DNA of 5,784 nucleotides. It comes from Anaerolineae bacterium. GTDB taxonomy: Bacteria; Chloroflexota; Anaerolineae; SpSt-313. The stretch lies in assembly GCA_023511475.1 (NCBI GenBank), contig JAIMBM010000222.1, forward strand, positions 1-5,784, given 5' to 3'. Positions 1 through 5,411 of this stretch are shown one piece after another. The position numbers and the translations under genes were made by a program. The notes beneath the pieces were generated by a model. That model saw only the letters and a program-made list of their open reading frames with translations. It did not search any database and had not been told where the DNA came from. Every line of letters starts with the position of its first letter. Within the stretch, counting starts at the first letter, position 1.

Positions 1-21
1 CCTGTGGGGGAAAAAAGACAC

Positions 22-111
22 CTGTCCGCCCCTGAAGGGGTTAGGGGTGGGGGTCTGGCGATGGGCGATCCTTACGCCTACGCAGGCGGATGCCGGCTGT
101 CCGCCCCTGAA
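22..111. repeat. 15-bp direct repeat pair (22-36, 97-111)
   Basis: CTGTCCGCCCCTGAA occurs exactly at 22-36 and 97-111, with starts 75 bp apart. The copies diverge right after the shared block: the first runs into GGGG and the second into CCCC. The first copy includes a small hairpin, CCCC-TGAA-GGGG (29-40). The second copy ends exactly where the 21-bp inverted repeat begins. A third partial match, CTGTCCG, lies near 274. An exact 15-mer twice within 111 bp is unlikely by chance even in GC-rich DNA. Its origin (REP-like element, degraded mobile element or duplication) cannot be told from this window. Confidence 0.6.
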
Positions 112-156
112 CCCCCTATCCGAGGCGGGCACGCCGTGCCCGCCTGGGGGAGGGGG
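112..156. repeat. 21-bp imperfect inverted repeat (strong hairpin)
   Basis: Bases 112-132 pair with 136-156 around a 3-nt loop (GCC, 133-135). The inner 10 bp (123-132 AGGCGGGCAC with 136-145 GTGCCCGCCT) are perfect. Outward the pairing resumes, giving 18 Watson-Crick pairs, one G-T wobble (119/149) and two mismatches (118/150 and 122/146), ending with a C5/G5 clamp (112-116 with 152-156). There is no T-run on either side, so it is not a classic intrinsic terminator. It lies about 270 bp beyond the URO-D stop. It could be a REP-like extragenic palindrome or an RNA-stabilising or rho-linked 3' structure. The structure is plain in the sequence; the role is inference. Confidence 0.6.
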
Positions 157-395
157 CCGAACACAGGTTAGCTGGATGCGAGTCGCCAAGCTGAACTGCA
201 CCCCCCAGGCGGCGAATGGCGTGAGGCTTCTCGAGCTCGCTCCACAGAGGCCGCTCTCGCCCGGGGGAGGGGCTGTCCGGATGCGTGTACAGCCCATGGC
301 AGCGACGGGTGTGAGCCGGCTCCGGGGCGGGGGCGGCTATCCGCGCCCACGCGGCCCCAGCGTCCTCTGGCAGGCTGCCTGCGCGCAGAAGCAGA

Positions 396-414
396 GATCG
401 CGCAGGGCGCGATC
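396..414 (-). terminator. candidate terminator of the URO-D gene
   Basis: A perfect 8-bp inverted repeat, GATCGCGC (396-403) and GCGCGATC (407-414) with a 3-nt loop, starts 7 bp past the minus-strand URO-D stop codon. Read on the minus strand the stem is followed by TCTGCTTCTG, which is only moderately T-rich. Position and stem strength favour a transcription terminator or 3'-end stabiliser, but the tail is weak for an intrinsic terminator. Confidence 0.45.
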
Positions 415-421
415 GGGCAGG

Positions 422-1690
422 TCACCACAGGGTCGCGGCCATGTCCATCACGGCCTGGAACATGGCCAGCATATTCTCGGCAGGGACGTTATCCTGGATG
501 TTGTGCACAGGGTTGAAGACGTAGCCTCCCCCCTCGGAGAGGATGCGGATGCGCTCGCAGACCTCCTCGTAGACCTGCACGGGCGTGCCGAAGGGCAGGG
601 TGCGCTGCGTGTCGACCCCGCCGCCCCAAAAGACCAGCCGGTCGCCGTAGCGGGCCTTGAGGGCCGCCGGGTCCATGCAGCGCGCAGAGGTCTGGATCGG
701 GTTGATGATGTCGACGCCTGCGTCGACCAAATCGTCGAGCAGCTCCGCGATGGCGCCGCAGCTATGGTAAAACACCTTCCAGGTCGTGTGGCTGTGGATC
801 CAGTCGTTCAGGCGCCGGTGGAAGGGCTTGTACAGCTCGCGGTAGAGGTCGGGGGAGATGAAGAGCCTGTCCTGCGTGCCGAAATCCGTGCCGCTGACAT
901 AGATCACGTCCATCCGCGGGCCGACCGCCTGCCAGAGGAGCTCGAGGTTCCGCAGGGCGATCTCGCACTGACGCTCGAAAATGCCCCGAATGTACTCGGG
1001 ATGTGAGGCATGCGCCACGTACCACTCCAGGGGGTCGCGGATGCCCCTGGGATGTGGCAGGCCAACCGCAGGGACGTGGGATATGTCTCCAAAGGCGCCG
1101 CCCGACAGATGCCCGACGATGGACCACTCCGTGTTGCGGTACAGATAGTCGGCGCGCGCCTCGAGGTAGCGCAGGTCTTCCTCGGTGTAGTTCGAGAACA
1201 TCCCCTCCACCCACTCGTCGGGGTCGAGGCGATCCTCATCGATGGGCTCCTGCCGGACGATTGCGTCAAAGTAGAGGCCGCCCCTCGGCATACGTGCGCT
1301 CGGGGGCAGGGACGTGTCGCCGCGGGGGTACGCGAGGAGATCGCCGTTCTCCGCTTCGGTCACGTTGAACTTGCCAGGAATGAGCACCTCGGTGCCATCC
1401 CACAATGTCCAGGGCTTCCAGCCGGCGTTGCGGATACCAAAGCGATTAGTGGGCAGGCGGAGTGGCACAGTGTCGATGCCAAGGAGCAGCCGCAGGTCGT
1501 CCTCGACCTCGGCGAGCATCAGGAAGGGGTCGAAGACCCTGGGCGGATGCTCCTCGAGGCCCAGCGCCCGCCGCAGGCGGGCACAGGCCGTCGCCACGAT
1601 GCCGGTGACCGATGTGCTGCCAAGGTCGAGCGGCACCCGGTCGGGAATCTGATGCTGGATCGCGGCGCGGATGCGCTCTCGGGAGTTCAT
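422..1690 (-). CDS. URO-D family protein (cobamide methyltransferase-like)
   Basis: This 422-residue protein belongs to the uroporphyrinogen decarboxylase superfamily, in the branch related to MtaA/MtbA-type methylcobamide:thiol methyltransferases rather than HemE. It opens with the family's N-terminal pattern (MNSRERIRAA, then IPDRVPLD at about 15-22). The family's metal-binding stretch is FYHSCGAI (307-314), giving His309 and Cys311. The C-terminal half carries NPIQ...C338MDP, LKARYGDRLVFWGGGVD and NPVHNIQDNVPAENMLAMF (393-411). Relatives commonly have a third metal ligand as Cys in this last block; here the position holds VHN, so His396 may replace it. ATG is chosen because CTCCT (1697-1701), which is AGGAG on the coding strand, lies 6 bp upstream. 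It has a divergent promoter and appears to be a single-gene transcript. No corrinoid-protein or activator gene is in the window, so the substrate is unknown. Family call is strong; true methyltransferase activity is inference. Confidence 0.88.
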   Translation of the reverse strand: MNSRERIRAAIQHQIPDRVPLDLGSTSVTGIVATACARLRRALGLEEHPPRVFDPFLMLAEVEDDLRLLLGIDTVPLRLPTNRFGIRNAGWKPWTLWDGTEVLIPGKFNVTEAENGDLLAYPRGDTSLPPSARMPRGGLYFDAIVRQEPIDEDRLDPDEWVEGMFSNYTEEDLRYLEARADYLYRNTEWSIVGHLSGGAFGDISHVPAVGLPHPRGIRDPLEWYVAHASHPEYIRGIFERQCEIALRNLELLWQAVGPRMDVIYVSGTDFGTQDRLFISPDLYRELYKPFHRRLNDWIHSHTTWKVFYHSCGAIAELLDDLVDAGVDIINPIQTSARCMDPAALKARYGDRLVFWGGGVDTQRTLPFGTPVQVYEEVCERIRILSEGGGYVFNPVHNIQDNVPAENMLAMFQAVMDMAATLW

Positions 1691-1705
1691 GGGTTGCTCC
1701 TGTCT

Positions 1706-1720
1706 TGTGGCTGGGCCACA
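1706..1720 (-). promoter_or_regulatory. 5'-UTR hairpin of the URO-D gene
   Basis: TGTGGC (1706-1711) and GCCACA (1715-1720) form a 6-bp inverted repeat with a 3-nt loop, in the URO-D leader and only 4 bp from the AGGAG ribosome binding site (complement of 1697-1701). It could be an operator or a small RNA hairpin affecting ribosome access. The structure is visible; the regulatory role is conjecture. Confidence 0.3.
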
Positions 1721-1757
1721 GGTGCGCTGCGGGTGCCGTCAGATGAGGGCGAAGCCC

Positions 1758-1786
1758 ATATTAGGCGCGCGGCGCAGGGCGGTCAA
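1758..1786 (-). promoter_or_regulatory. sigma-70-type promoter for the URO-D gene
   Basis: On the minus strand TTGACC (complement of 1781-1786) and TAATAT (complement of 1758-1763) are separated by exactly 17 bp. Each box differs from consensus at only one or two positions. The expected start of transcription is near 1751, giving a leader of about 60 nt. A small inverted repeat GGGC-GAA-GCCC (1747-1757) overlaps the predicted +1. The AT-rich -10 box stands out in a GC-rich setting and is placed correctly for the minus-strand gene. Confidence 0.65.
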
Positions 1787-1816
1787 ATGGTCGCCTGTCG
1801 GAACTGGCGGTGCGGT

Positions 1817-1845
1817 TTGGCGTGCGCGCCCCGCGCCGGTATAAT
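1817..1845 (+). promoter_or_regulatory. sigma-70-type promoter for the flippase-like gene
   Basis: TTGGCG (1817-1822), 17 bp, then a perfect TATAAT (1840-1845). The -35 box matches consensus at 4 of 6 positions. Transcription should start near 1852. Its -35 box lies 30 bp from the -35 box of the divergent URO-D promoter (1781-1786), so one regulator bound between them (1787-1816) could affect both. That stretch has only a weak CGCC...GGCG inverted pair. Confidence 0.6.
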
Positions 1846-1854
1846 GCCCCGGCG

Positions 1855-1926
1855 ATGAAATCGTCGAGTTCTGTTTTCGGGTCGTCGGTGGCGGCCGGGC
1901 CCGGCGCGTGCGAGGGGGTGGTGTGA
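1855..1926 (+). CDS. possible 23-codon near-leaderless upstream ORF
   Basis: ATG at 1855 opens a 23-codon frame (MKSSSSVFGSSVAAGPGACE, then GVV) ending at TGA 1924-1926. The ATG lies about 3 nt after the predicted transcription start of the TATAAT promoter, so the message would be near-leaderless; there is no Shine-Dalgarno sequence before it. Its stop overlaps the GTG start of the flippase-like gene at 1923-1925 in a GTGA arrangement typical of translational coupling. The peptide matches nothing I know and is not obviously rich in a regulatory codon, although serine is frequent near the start. It may be a chance frame. A 12-bp palindrome (1894-1905, GCCGGGCCCGGC) lies within it. Confidence 0.25.
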   Translation: MKSSSSVFGSSVAAGPGACEGVV

Positions 1927-2945
1927 GGCGCCGGTGGCTGTTCTGGGCTCTGGCCGCGGTGCTTCTCGGGGTGACCGTGGCCCGCTTTGGCGAGCTGGAG
2001 CAACTGGCTGTGACCCTCAGTCGCGGCCGGTGGCCGTGGGTGGTGGCGGCGGCGCTTCTGCAGCTTGGGTACTATCTGGTCTTCGCCGCGCTCTATCGTA
2101 CCGCATTCCTGACCGTAGGGGTCGGGGTGCGGCTCCTCGATCTCGTACCGCTGGTCTTTGGCTCTCTGGCTCTGGCCGTGGCGATACCTTCCGGAGGTCT
2201 GAGCGCCGCCGCGCTCTTTGCGGACGATGCGGCCCGGCGGGGCGAGCCCGCGGTCCGGGCGGCGGCCGGTGTGCTGCTCGTTCAGCTTGCGCAGCTTGGC
2301 GTCTTTGTGCTGATCCTGGCGGCCGCTCTGGCTCACCTCGGGGTCCGGCATGGGTTGGCGGCGTACCAGGTCGTGGCCTCCGGCGTCCTTGTCCTGCTCG
2401 TTGCAGGAATGGCCGCGCTGCTCGCGCTCGCGGCGAGACGTCGGGAGGCACTCCGCCGCATCCTGGAGGTGGTGCAGGGGGCGGTCAACCGGCTGGGCGG
2501 GCGGTTGGGGCGGGCGCCCCTCATAGCTGGGGGGTGGGCGGAGCGGAGCGCCGCCGAGCTCTCGGCGGCCGCCCAGGCCGTGGCGCAGCACCCCGACCGT
2601 CTGGTGCGCATGCTGGCCGTGGCGGGGCTGGGGCACCTCCTCAACCTGGCCACCATCCTGGCTCTCTTTCCAGCCTTTCGCGCGCCGGTCGAGCCGGGCG
2701 CGCTCGTTGCGGGCTATGCCATGTGCTACCTCTTTGCCGTGGTGGCCATCACGCCCGTTGGCATCGGCGTGGTGGAGGGGGTCACTGCGGTCGTGTACAC
2801 CTCCCTTGGCGTCCCTGCGGGGGCGGCAGCCATCATCTCTCTGGCATTCCGGGGCCTCGCCTTCTGGCTGCCGCTGCTCGTTGGGCTGGTCCTCCTGCGG
2901 CGGCTGCGCTCCTTCGGGGCTGATGCCCCGCGCCCCGAGCGGTGA
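1923..2945 (+). CDS. UPF0104 / LPG synthase TM-family membrane protein
   Basis: This is a polytopic inner-membrane protein of about 340 residues from the lysylphosphatidylglycerol-synthase transmembrane (UPF0104, flippase-like) family. Hydrophobic segments fall at roughly 5-22, 37-58, 72-92, 111-138, 146-170, 228-251, 257-278 and 298-325. The diagnostic block ITPVGIGVVEG (276-286) matches the family's TPxGxGxxEG signature, and a shorter IPSGGLSA lies at 88-95. The soluble synthase domain of MprF is absent, so lipid aminoacylation is not expected; a role in lipid or polyprenyl-linked substrate translocation is inferred from the family only. GTG at 1923 is preferred over the in-frame GTG at 1908 because GAGGGG (1912-1917) sits 5 bp before it. 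A strong promoter lies at 1817-1845. It is more GC-rich than the restriction genes that follow. Family call is firm, substrate unknown. Confidence 0.85.
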   Translation: MRRRWLFWALAAVLLGVTVARFGELEQLAVTLSRGRWPWVVAAALLQLGYYLVFAALYRTAFLTVGVGVRLLDLVPLVFGSLALAVAIPSGGLSAAALFADDAARRGEPAVRAAAGVLLVQLAQLGVFVLILAAALAHLGVRHGLAAYQVVASGVLVLLVAGMAALLALAARRREALRRILEVVQGAVNRLGGRLGRAPLIAGGWAERSAAELSAAAQAVAQHPDRLVRMLAVAGLGHLLNLATILALFPAFRAPVEPGALVAGYAMCYLFAVVAITPVGIGVVEGVTAVVYTSLGVPAGAAAIISLAFRGLAFWLPLLVGLVLLRRLRSFGADAPRPER

Positions 2946-2991
2946 GGGTGCAGGCGGGAGCCGTCGGGCAATCCGGTCCCTGGAAACGCCT

Positions 2992-3020
2992 TTGACCCCT
3001 ACACGGCGGCGTGATAGAAT
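2992..3020 (+). promoter_or_regulatory. sigma-70-type promoter of the R-M operon
   Basis: TTGACC (2992-2997) and TAGAAT (3015-3020) have an exact 17-bp spacer, and each box differs from consensus at one position. Transcription should begin near 3027, giving a leader of about 77 nt to the methyltransferase ATG at 3104. It lies 47 bp after the flippase stop with no clear intrinsic terminator between, so some read-through is possible. No separate promoter is visible before the endonuclease, so both restriction-modification genes probably depend on this one. Confidence 0.7.
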
Positions 3021-3044
3021 GTCACCGTACGCTGACCAGCTGAC
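3021..3044 (+). promoter_or_regulatory. candidate operator at the R-M transcription start
   Basis: GTCACCGTACGCTGAC (3021-3036) is a 16-bp palindrome with a single mismatched pair. It starts directly after the -10 box and covers the predicted +1. The right half-site GCTGAC is repeated at 3039-3044, giving two tandem GCTGAC blocks 8 bp apart. This is where a repressor, or the methyltransferase itself, could control the operon. No controller (C) protein gene is in the window. The sequence symmetry is seen; function is inferred. Confidence 0.4.
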
Positions 3045-3103
3045 GAGCCTACGGCCGGGACCGCGCCATTCGTGTACGGGAAAGACGCGAGGTGGGGGGT
3101 ATC

Positions 3104-4462
3104 ATGTCCTCTTTCTCTCAGCAACTTCGACTCCCACTGCTCGGCGCGGAATCCAGTTCCGAGCGACCCCATGGCAATAGTCGCGAGAGGTTAGCATCTC
3201 TGCTTGCGGAGGACCTGGACTTTCACGACAAGCGCAGCGACTATTGCTCTCACAACTTTCACTCCTTCCCGGCCAAGTTTCCGCCGCAGTTGCCTCGCAG
3301 GTTCATTGTGGGCTTGACCGATCCTGGGGATACCGTGCTTGACCCGATGGTGGGCTCGGGTACTACGGTGTTGGAAGCGGTGCTTGCGGGGCGCCGGGCG
3401 CTTGGCTTCGACATTGATCCTCTGGCCTTGCTTCTGTCGAACGTCAAGACCACTCCCTTCAGTGCGGAGCGCGCGGCAGATGCGGGTGGCCAGGTCCTGA
3501 GGTTTGCGCGTTTCGCACTCGTGGGGCGGGCCGATCTGCTGAGACACGAGCTCGAGACTCGCTTCGATCCGAAAACACGGCGCTTTGTCGACTACTGGTT
3601 TGCGCCGACCACCCAGCTGGAGCTCCTGGCCCTGGTGCTGGGGTTGGAGCGCGTCGAGGACTCCCTCGCTCGGTCGTTCCTGAAAGCGACACTTTCATCC
3701 ATCGTCATCACCAAGTCGGGTGGCGTGTCCCTTGCTCGCGACCTGGGACACACAAGACCCCATCGCGTGGAGGAGAAGGAGCCCAGGTCCGCCATCTCCG
3801 AGTTCGAGAAGAGGCTTGAGAGGAATCTCAGGAGCTTGCGTCAGCTCGATGCCGACCCCGGGTGTGCACAGGTTCTGTGTGGCGACGCGCAGCATCTTCC
3901 GCTCGCGTCGGGCACAGTCGATCTGATCGTCACCTCGCCGCCTTATGCCTCAAACGCCATCGACTACATGCGGGCTCACAAGTTCTCGCTCGTCTGGTTT
4001 GGACATCCGATTGATGCGCTGAACCAGAAGCGCCGGCAGTACATTGGCGGGGAAGCTGTTGAGGAGTTCGTCTTTGAGGGGCTCCCGCCAAAGGCTGGGG
4101 AGAGGGTTGCTACAGTGGCTGCCACGGATGCCAAGAAAGGAGCCGCGCTCCATCGATACTACTCGGAGATGACGCGCTGCATCCGCGAGATGTTCCGCGT
4201 GCTGCGACCAGGGAAAGTGGCCGTGGTTGTAGTTGGCACGTCTGTGATGCGCGGAATCGACACCTTGACGCACCTGTGCCTTGCGGACGTTGCCGAAGCC
4301 GTCGGATTTGAAGTGGTGGGTATCGCGACGCGGCGGCTGGACCGTGACCGCAGGATGATGCCTGCCAGAAACGGGGAAACACGAGCCACCCAGATCGAGC
4401 AGAGAATGCATGAGGAGTATGTGATCGGCCTTCTCAAGCCAGAGGAGGCCGGGCGAGCGTAA
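3104..4462 (+). CDS. type II DNA methyltransferase, TSPPY class, permuted
   Basis: This protein of about 452 residues is an S-adenosylmethionine-dependent DNA amino-methyltransferase and should protect host DNA against the endonuclease encoded next. Motif order: a motif X-like HNFHSFPAKFPPQLP (50-64), motif I LDPMVGSGTT (79-88) for cofactor binding, an acidic GFDIDP (101-106), a conserved-looking KSGGVSLARDLGHTRPHRV (204-222), LCGDAQHLPL (258-267), the catalytic TSPPY (277-281), then EMFRVLRPGK (362-371). Beta-class enzymes usually have SPPY first and GSGTT last, so this is a circular permutant with a long spacer between motifs I and IV. TSPPY is most often seen in N4-cytosine enzymes, and a GC-only site would require cytosine. 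ATG 3104 is preferred over in-frame GTG 3092, because GAGGTG (3089-3094) is 9 bp before 3104 and overlaps 3092. It is followed after 14 bp by the endonuclease. Target base and site are inference. Confidence 0.88.
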   Translation: MSSFSQQLRLPLLGAESSSERPHGNSRERLASLLAEDLDFHDKRSDYCSHNFHSFPAKFPPQLPRRFIVGLTDPGDTVLDPMVGSGTTVLEAVLAGRRALGFDIDPLALLLSNVKTTPFSAERAADAGGQVLRFARFALVGRADLLRHELETRFDPKTRRFVDYWFAPTTQLELLALVLGLERVEDSLARSFLKATLSSIVITKSGGVSLARDLGHTRPHRVEEKEPRSAISEFEKRLERNLRSLRQLDADPGCAQVLCGDAQHLPLASGTVDLIVTSPPYASNAIDYMRAHKFSLVWFGHPIDALNQKRRQYIGGEAVEEFVFEGLPPKAGERVATVAATDAKKGAALHRYYSEMTRCIREMFRVLRPGKVAVVVVGTSVMRGIDTLTHLCLADVAEAVGFEVVGIATRRLDRDRRMMPARNGETRATQIEQRMHEEYVIGLLKPEEAGRA

Positions 4463-4476
4463 CGCGGGAGGACCCT

Positions 4477-5316
4477 GTGAGCATTGGGGAGCTTCGGCAC
4501 CGTTACCACGCCGACATCTGCCGACAGATACTTGCGGCCCCGTCCGGCGTCCCGAACATAGCCGATGCCAGCAATAAGACCAGCGTAGAGATCGCCCGCG
4601 GTATCGTCAAGCGGCTTGGTTGCCCTCTCTGTGAACAAGCTCCCCCAGCGCAACGCGCTGGCGCAGTGTTTGAGGAACTGACCAGTCGGTTTCTGGAGGA
4701 TGCCTTCGGACTCCTGGTGCACCTCCGTCCCGGAAAGTGGTTGTTCGAGGTCAACAGAGATATCACGTCCTTTGACCAGTATGCGCACCTTGCCCGGCTC
4801 CAGGATATCCTGGCCAGCAATAGCGAGTTGGCCGCCGCTCTCGGCTCGGACTATGTGGTCACCCCCGACATCGTGATCGGTCGCTATCCGGTGCCCGATG
4901 CGGAAATCAACTGCAACAGGACGGTGGTTGGCGAAGGGGACCCTTACTGCCGGCTGTCGCCCCTGCGTGAGAAGAACTCCTCAAGGGTCCTGTTGCATGC
5001 GAGCATCTCATGCAAATGGACAATTCGGAGCGATCGCGCGCAGAATATCAGGACCGAAGCGCTCAATCTGATTCGCACGCGAAAGGGCCATGTGCCACAT
5101 GCCGTGGCTGTCACAGCTGAGCCGCTGCCCACCCGGTTGGCGTCGTTGGCTCTCGGCACGGGCGACCTGGACTGCGTCTATCACTTTGCGCTCGTCGAGC
5201 TACAGGACGCCGTAAGGGAAGTCGGCAACGACGACCAGTTGGAGATGCTAACGGCGACGGTCGACGGGCGCCGGCTACGCGACATCAGCGATTTGGCGCT
5301 AGACCTTGCCATGTAG
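4477..5316 (+). CDS. NgoMIV/Cfr10I-family type II restriction endonuclease
   Basis: This 279-residue protein is close in length to NgoMIV (286 residues). The fold's PD-(D/E)xK variant active site is visible: Pro130-Asp131, Ser178-Cys179-Lys180 and Glu194, i.e. PD-X48-K-X13-E, matching the family's S-x-K with a displaced glutamate. Immediately after Lys180, RSDR (184-187) falls at the same spacing as NgoMIV Arg191, Asp193 and Arg194, which contact the CCGG core as I recall the structure. Asp30, Gln59 and Glu66 share a constant offset from NgoMIV Asp34, Gln63 (outer-base contacts) and Glu70 (second metal site). This supports cleavage of GCCGGC or a close CCGG-core site, probably as a tetramer that needs two sites. 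The GTG start has GGGAGGA (4466-4472) 4 bp upstream, and the gene lies 14 bp after the methyltransferase stop. No Vsr or controller gene follows. Family call is strong; exact specificity is predicted. Confidence 0.87.
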   Translation: MSIGELRHRYHADICRQILAAPSGVPNIADASNKTSVEIARGIVKRLGCPLCEQAPPAQRAGAVFEELTSRFLEDAFGLLVHLRPGKWLFEVNRDITSFDQYAHLARLQDILASNSELAAALGSDYVVTPDIVIGRYPVPDAEINCNRTVVGEGDPYCRLSPLREKNSSRVLLHASISCKWTIRSDRAQNIRTEALNLIRTRKGHVPHAVAVTAEPLPTRLASLALGTGDLDCVYHFALVELQDAVREVGNDDQLEMLTATVDGRRLRDISDLALDLAM

Positions 5317-5411
5317 CTCCGGCGCTCCGGTCTGGCTGTCGGCCGCTGTTGGGGCCTGTGGCGATGTCGCAGGTGCGAGTCCAGTCACAGCTCTGGCACT
5401 CCGTGGACCGC

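Larger units (their letters stand above)
1..421. other. gene-free left flank with repeats
   Basis: I see no convincing gene here. The long plus-strand reading frame that starts at 47 runs antisense through the URO-D gene and has arginine/glycine-rich composition typical of a GC-rich shadow frame. The short minus-strand frame at 168-428 matches no family I know and lacks a good ribosome binding site. The stretch holds a 15-bp direct repeat (22-36 and 97-111), a 21-bp imperfect inverted repeat (112-156), a palindrome GAGCCGGCTC at 313-322, and a hairpin just beyond the URO-D stop (396-414). An A6 run at 11-16, read as T6 on the minus strand, follows only very short stems (GACA/TGTC and CCCC/GGGG), so I do not call it a terminator. 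It reads as intergenic DNA downstream of the minus-strand gene; whatever lies to the left is outside the window. Confidence 0.6.

Noticed and set aside
37..58. G-rich run resembling a G-quadruplex or telomere-like repeat
   Set aside because: Only three runs of four or more G followed by GG; a stable three-tetrad quadruplex would need a very long loop to the G-run at 6-10.
47..1006. 319-codon open frame on the plus strand
   Set aside because: It runs antisense through the URO-D gene, begins with low-complexity Gly/Arg/Pro sequence and matches no family; GC-rich codon bias opens the opposite frame.
1010..1858. 282-codon plus-strand frame spanning the URO-D start and the divergent promoters
   Set aside because: Antisense shadow of the URO-D gene; it reads through both promoter regions and has no family resemblance.
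1761..2636. 291-codon minus-strand frame
   Set aside because: Antisense to the flippase-like gene, with a Gln/Arg/Pro-rich hydrophilic sequence typical of the reverse of a hydrophobic GC-rich gene.
2914..2938. CGGGGC-TGAT-GCCCCG hairpin at the 3' end of the flippase-like gene
   Set aside because: It lies within the coding sequence and lacks a T-run; a second GCCCCG gives an alternative pairing, so it is not a convincing terminator.
3019..3180. ATG at 3019 in the R-M leader opening a 53-codon frame
   Set aside because: The ATG lies inside the -10 box and upstream of the predicted transcription start, and the frame overlaps the methyltransferase out of phase.
5369..5385. tRNA T-arm-like GGTGCGAGTCC
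   Set aside because: The flanking stem has a mismatch and no matching acceptor, D or anticodon arms can be found at the right distances.
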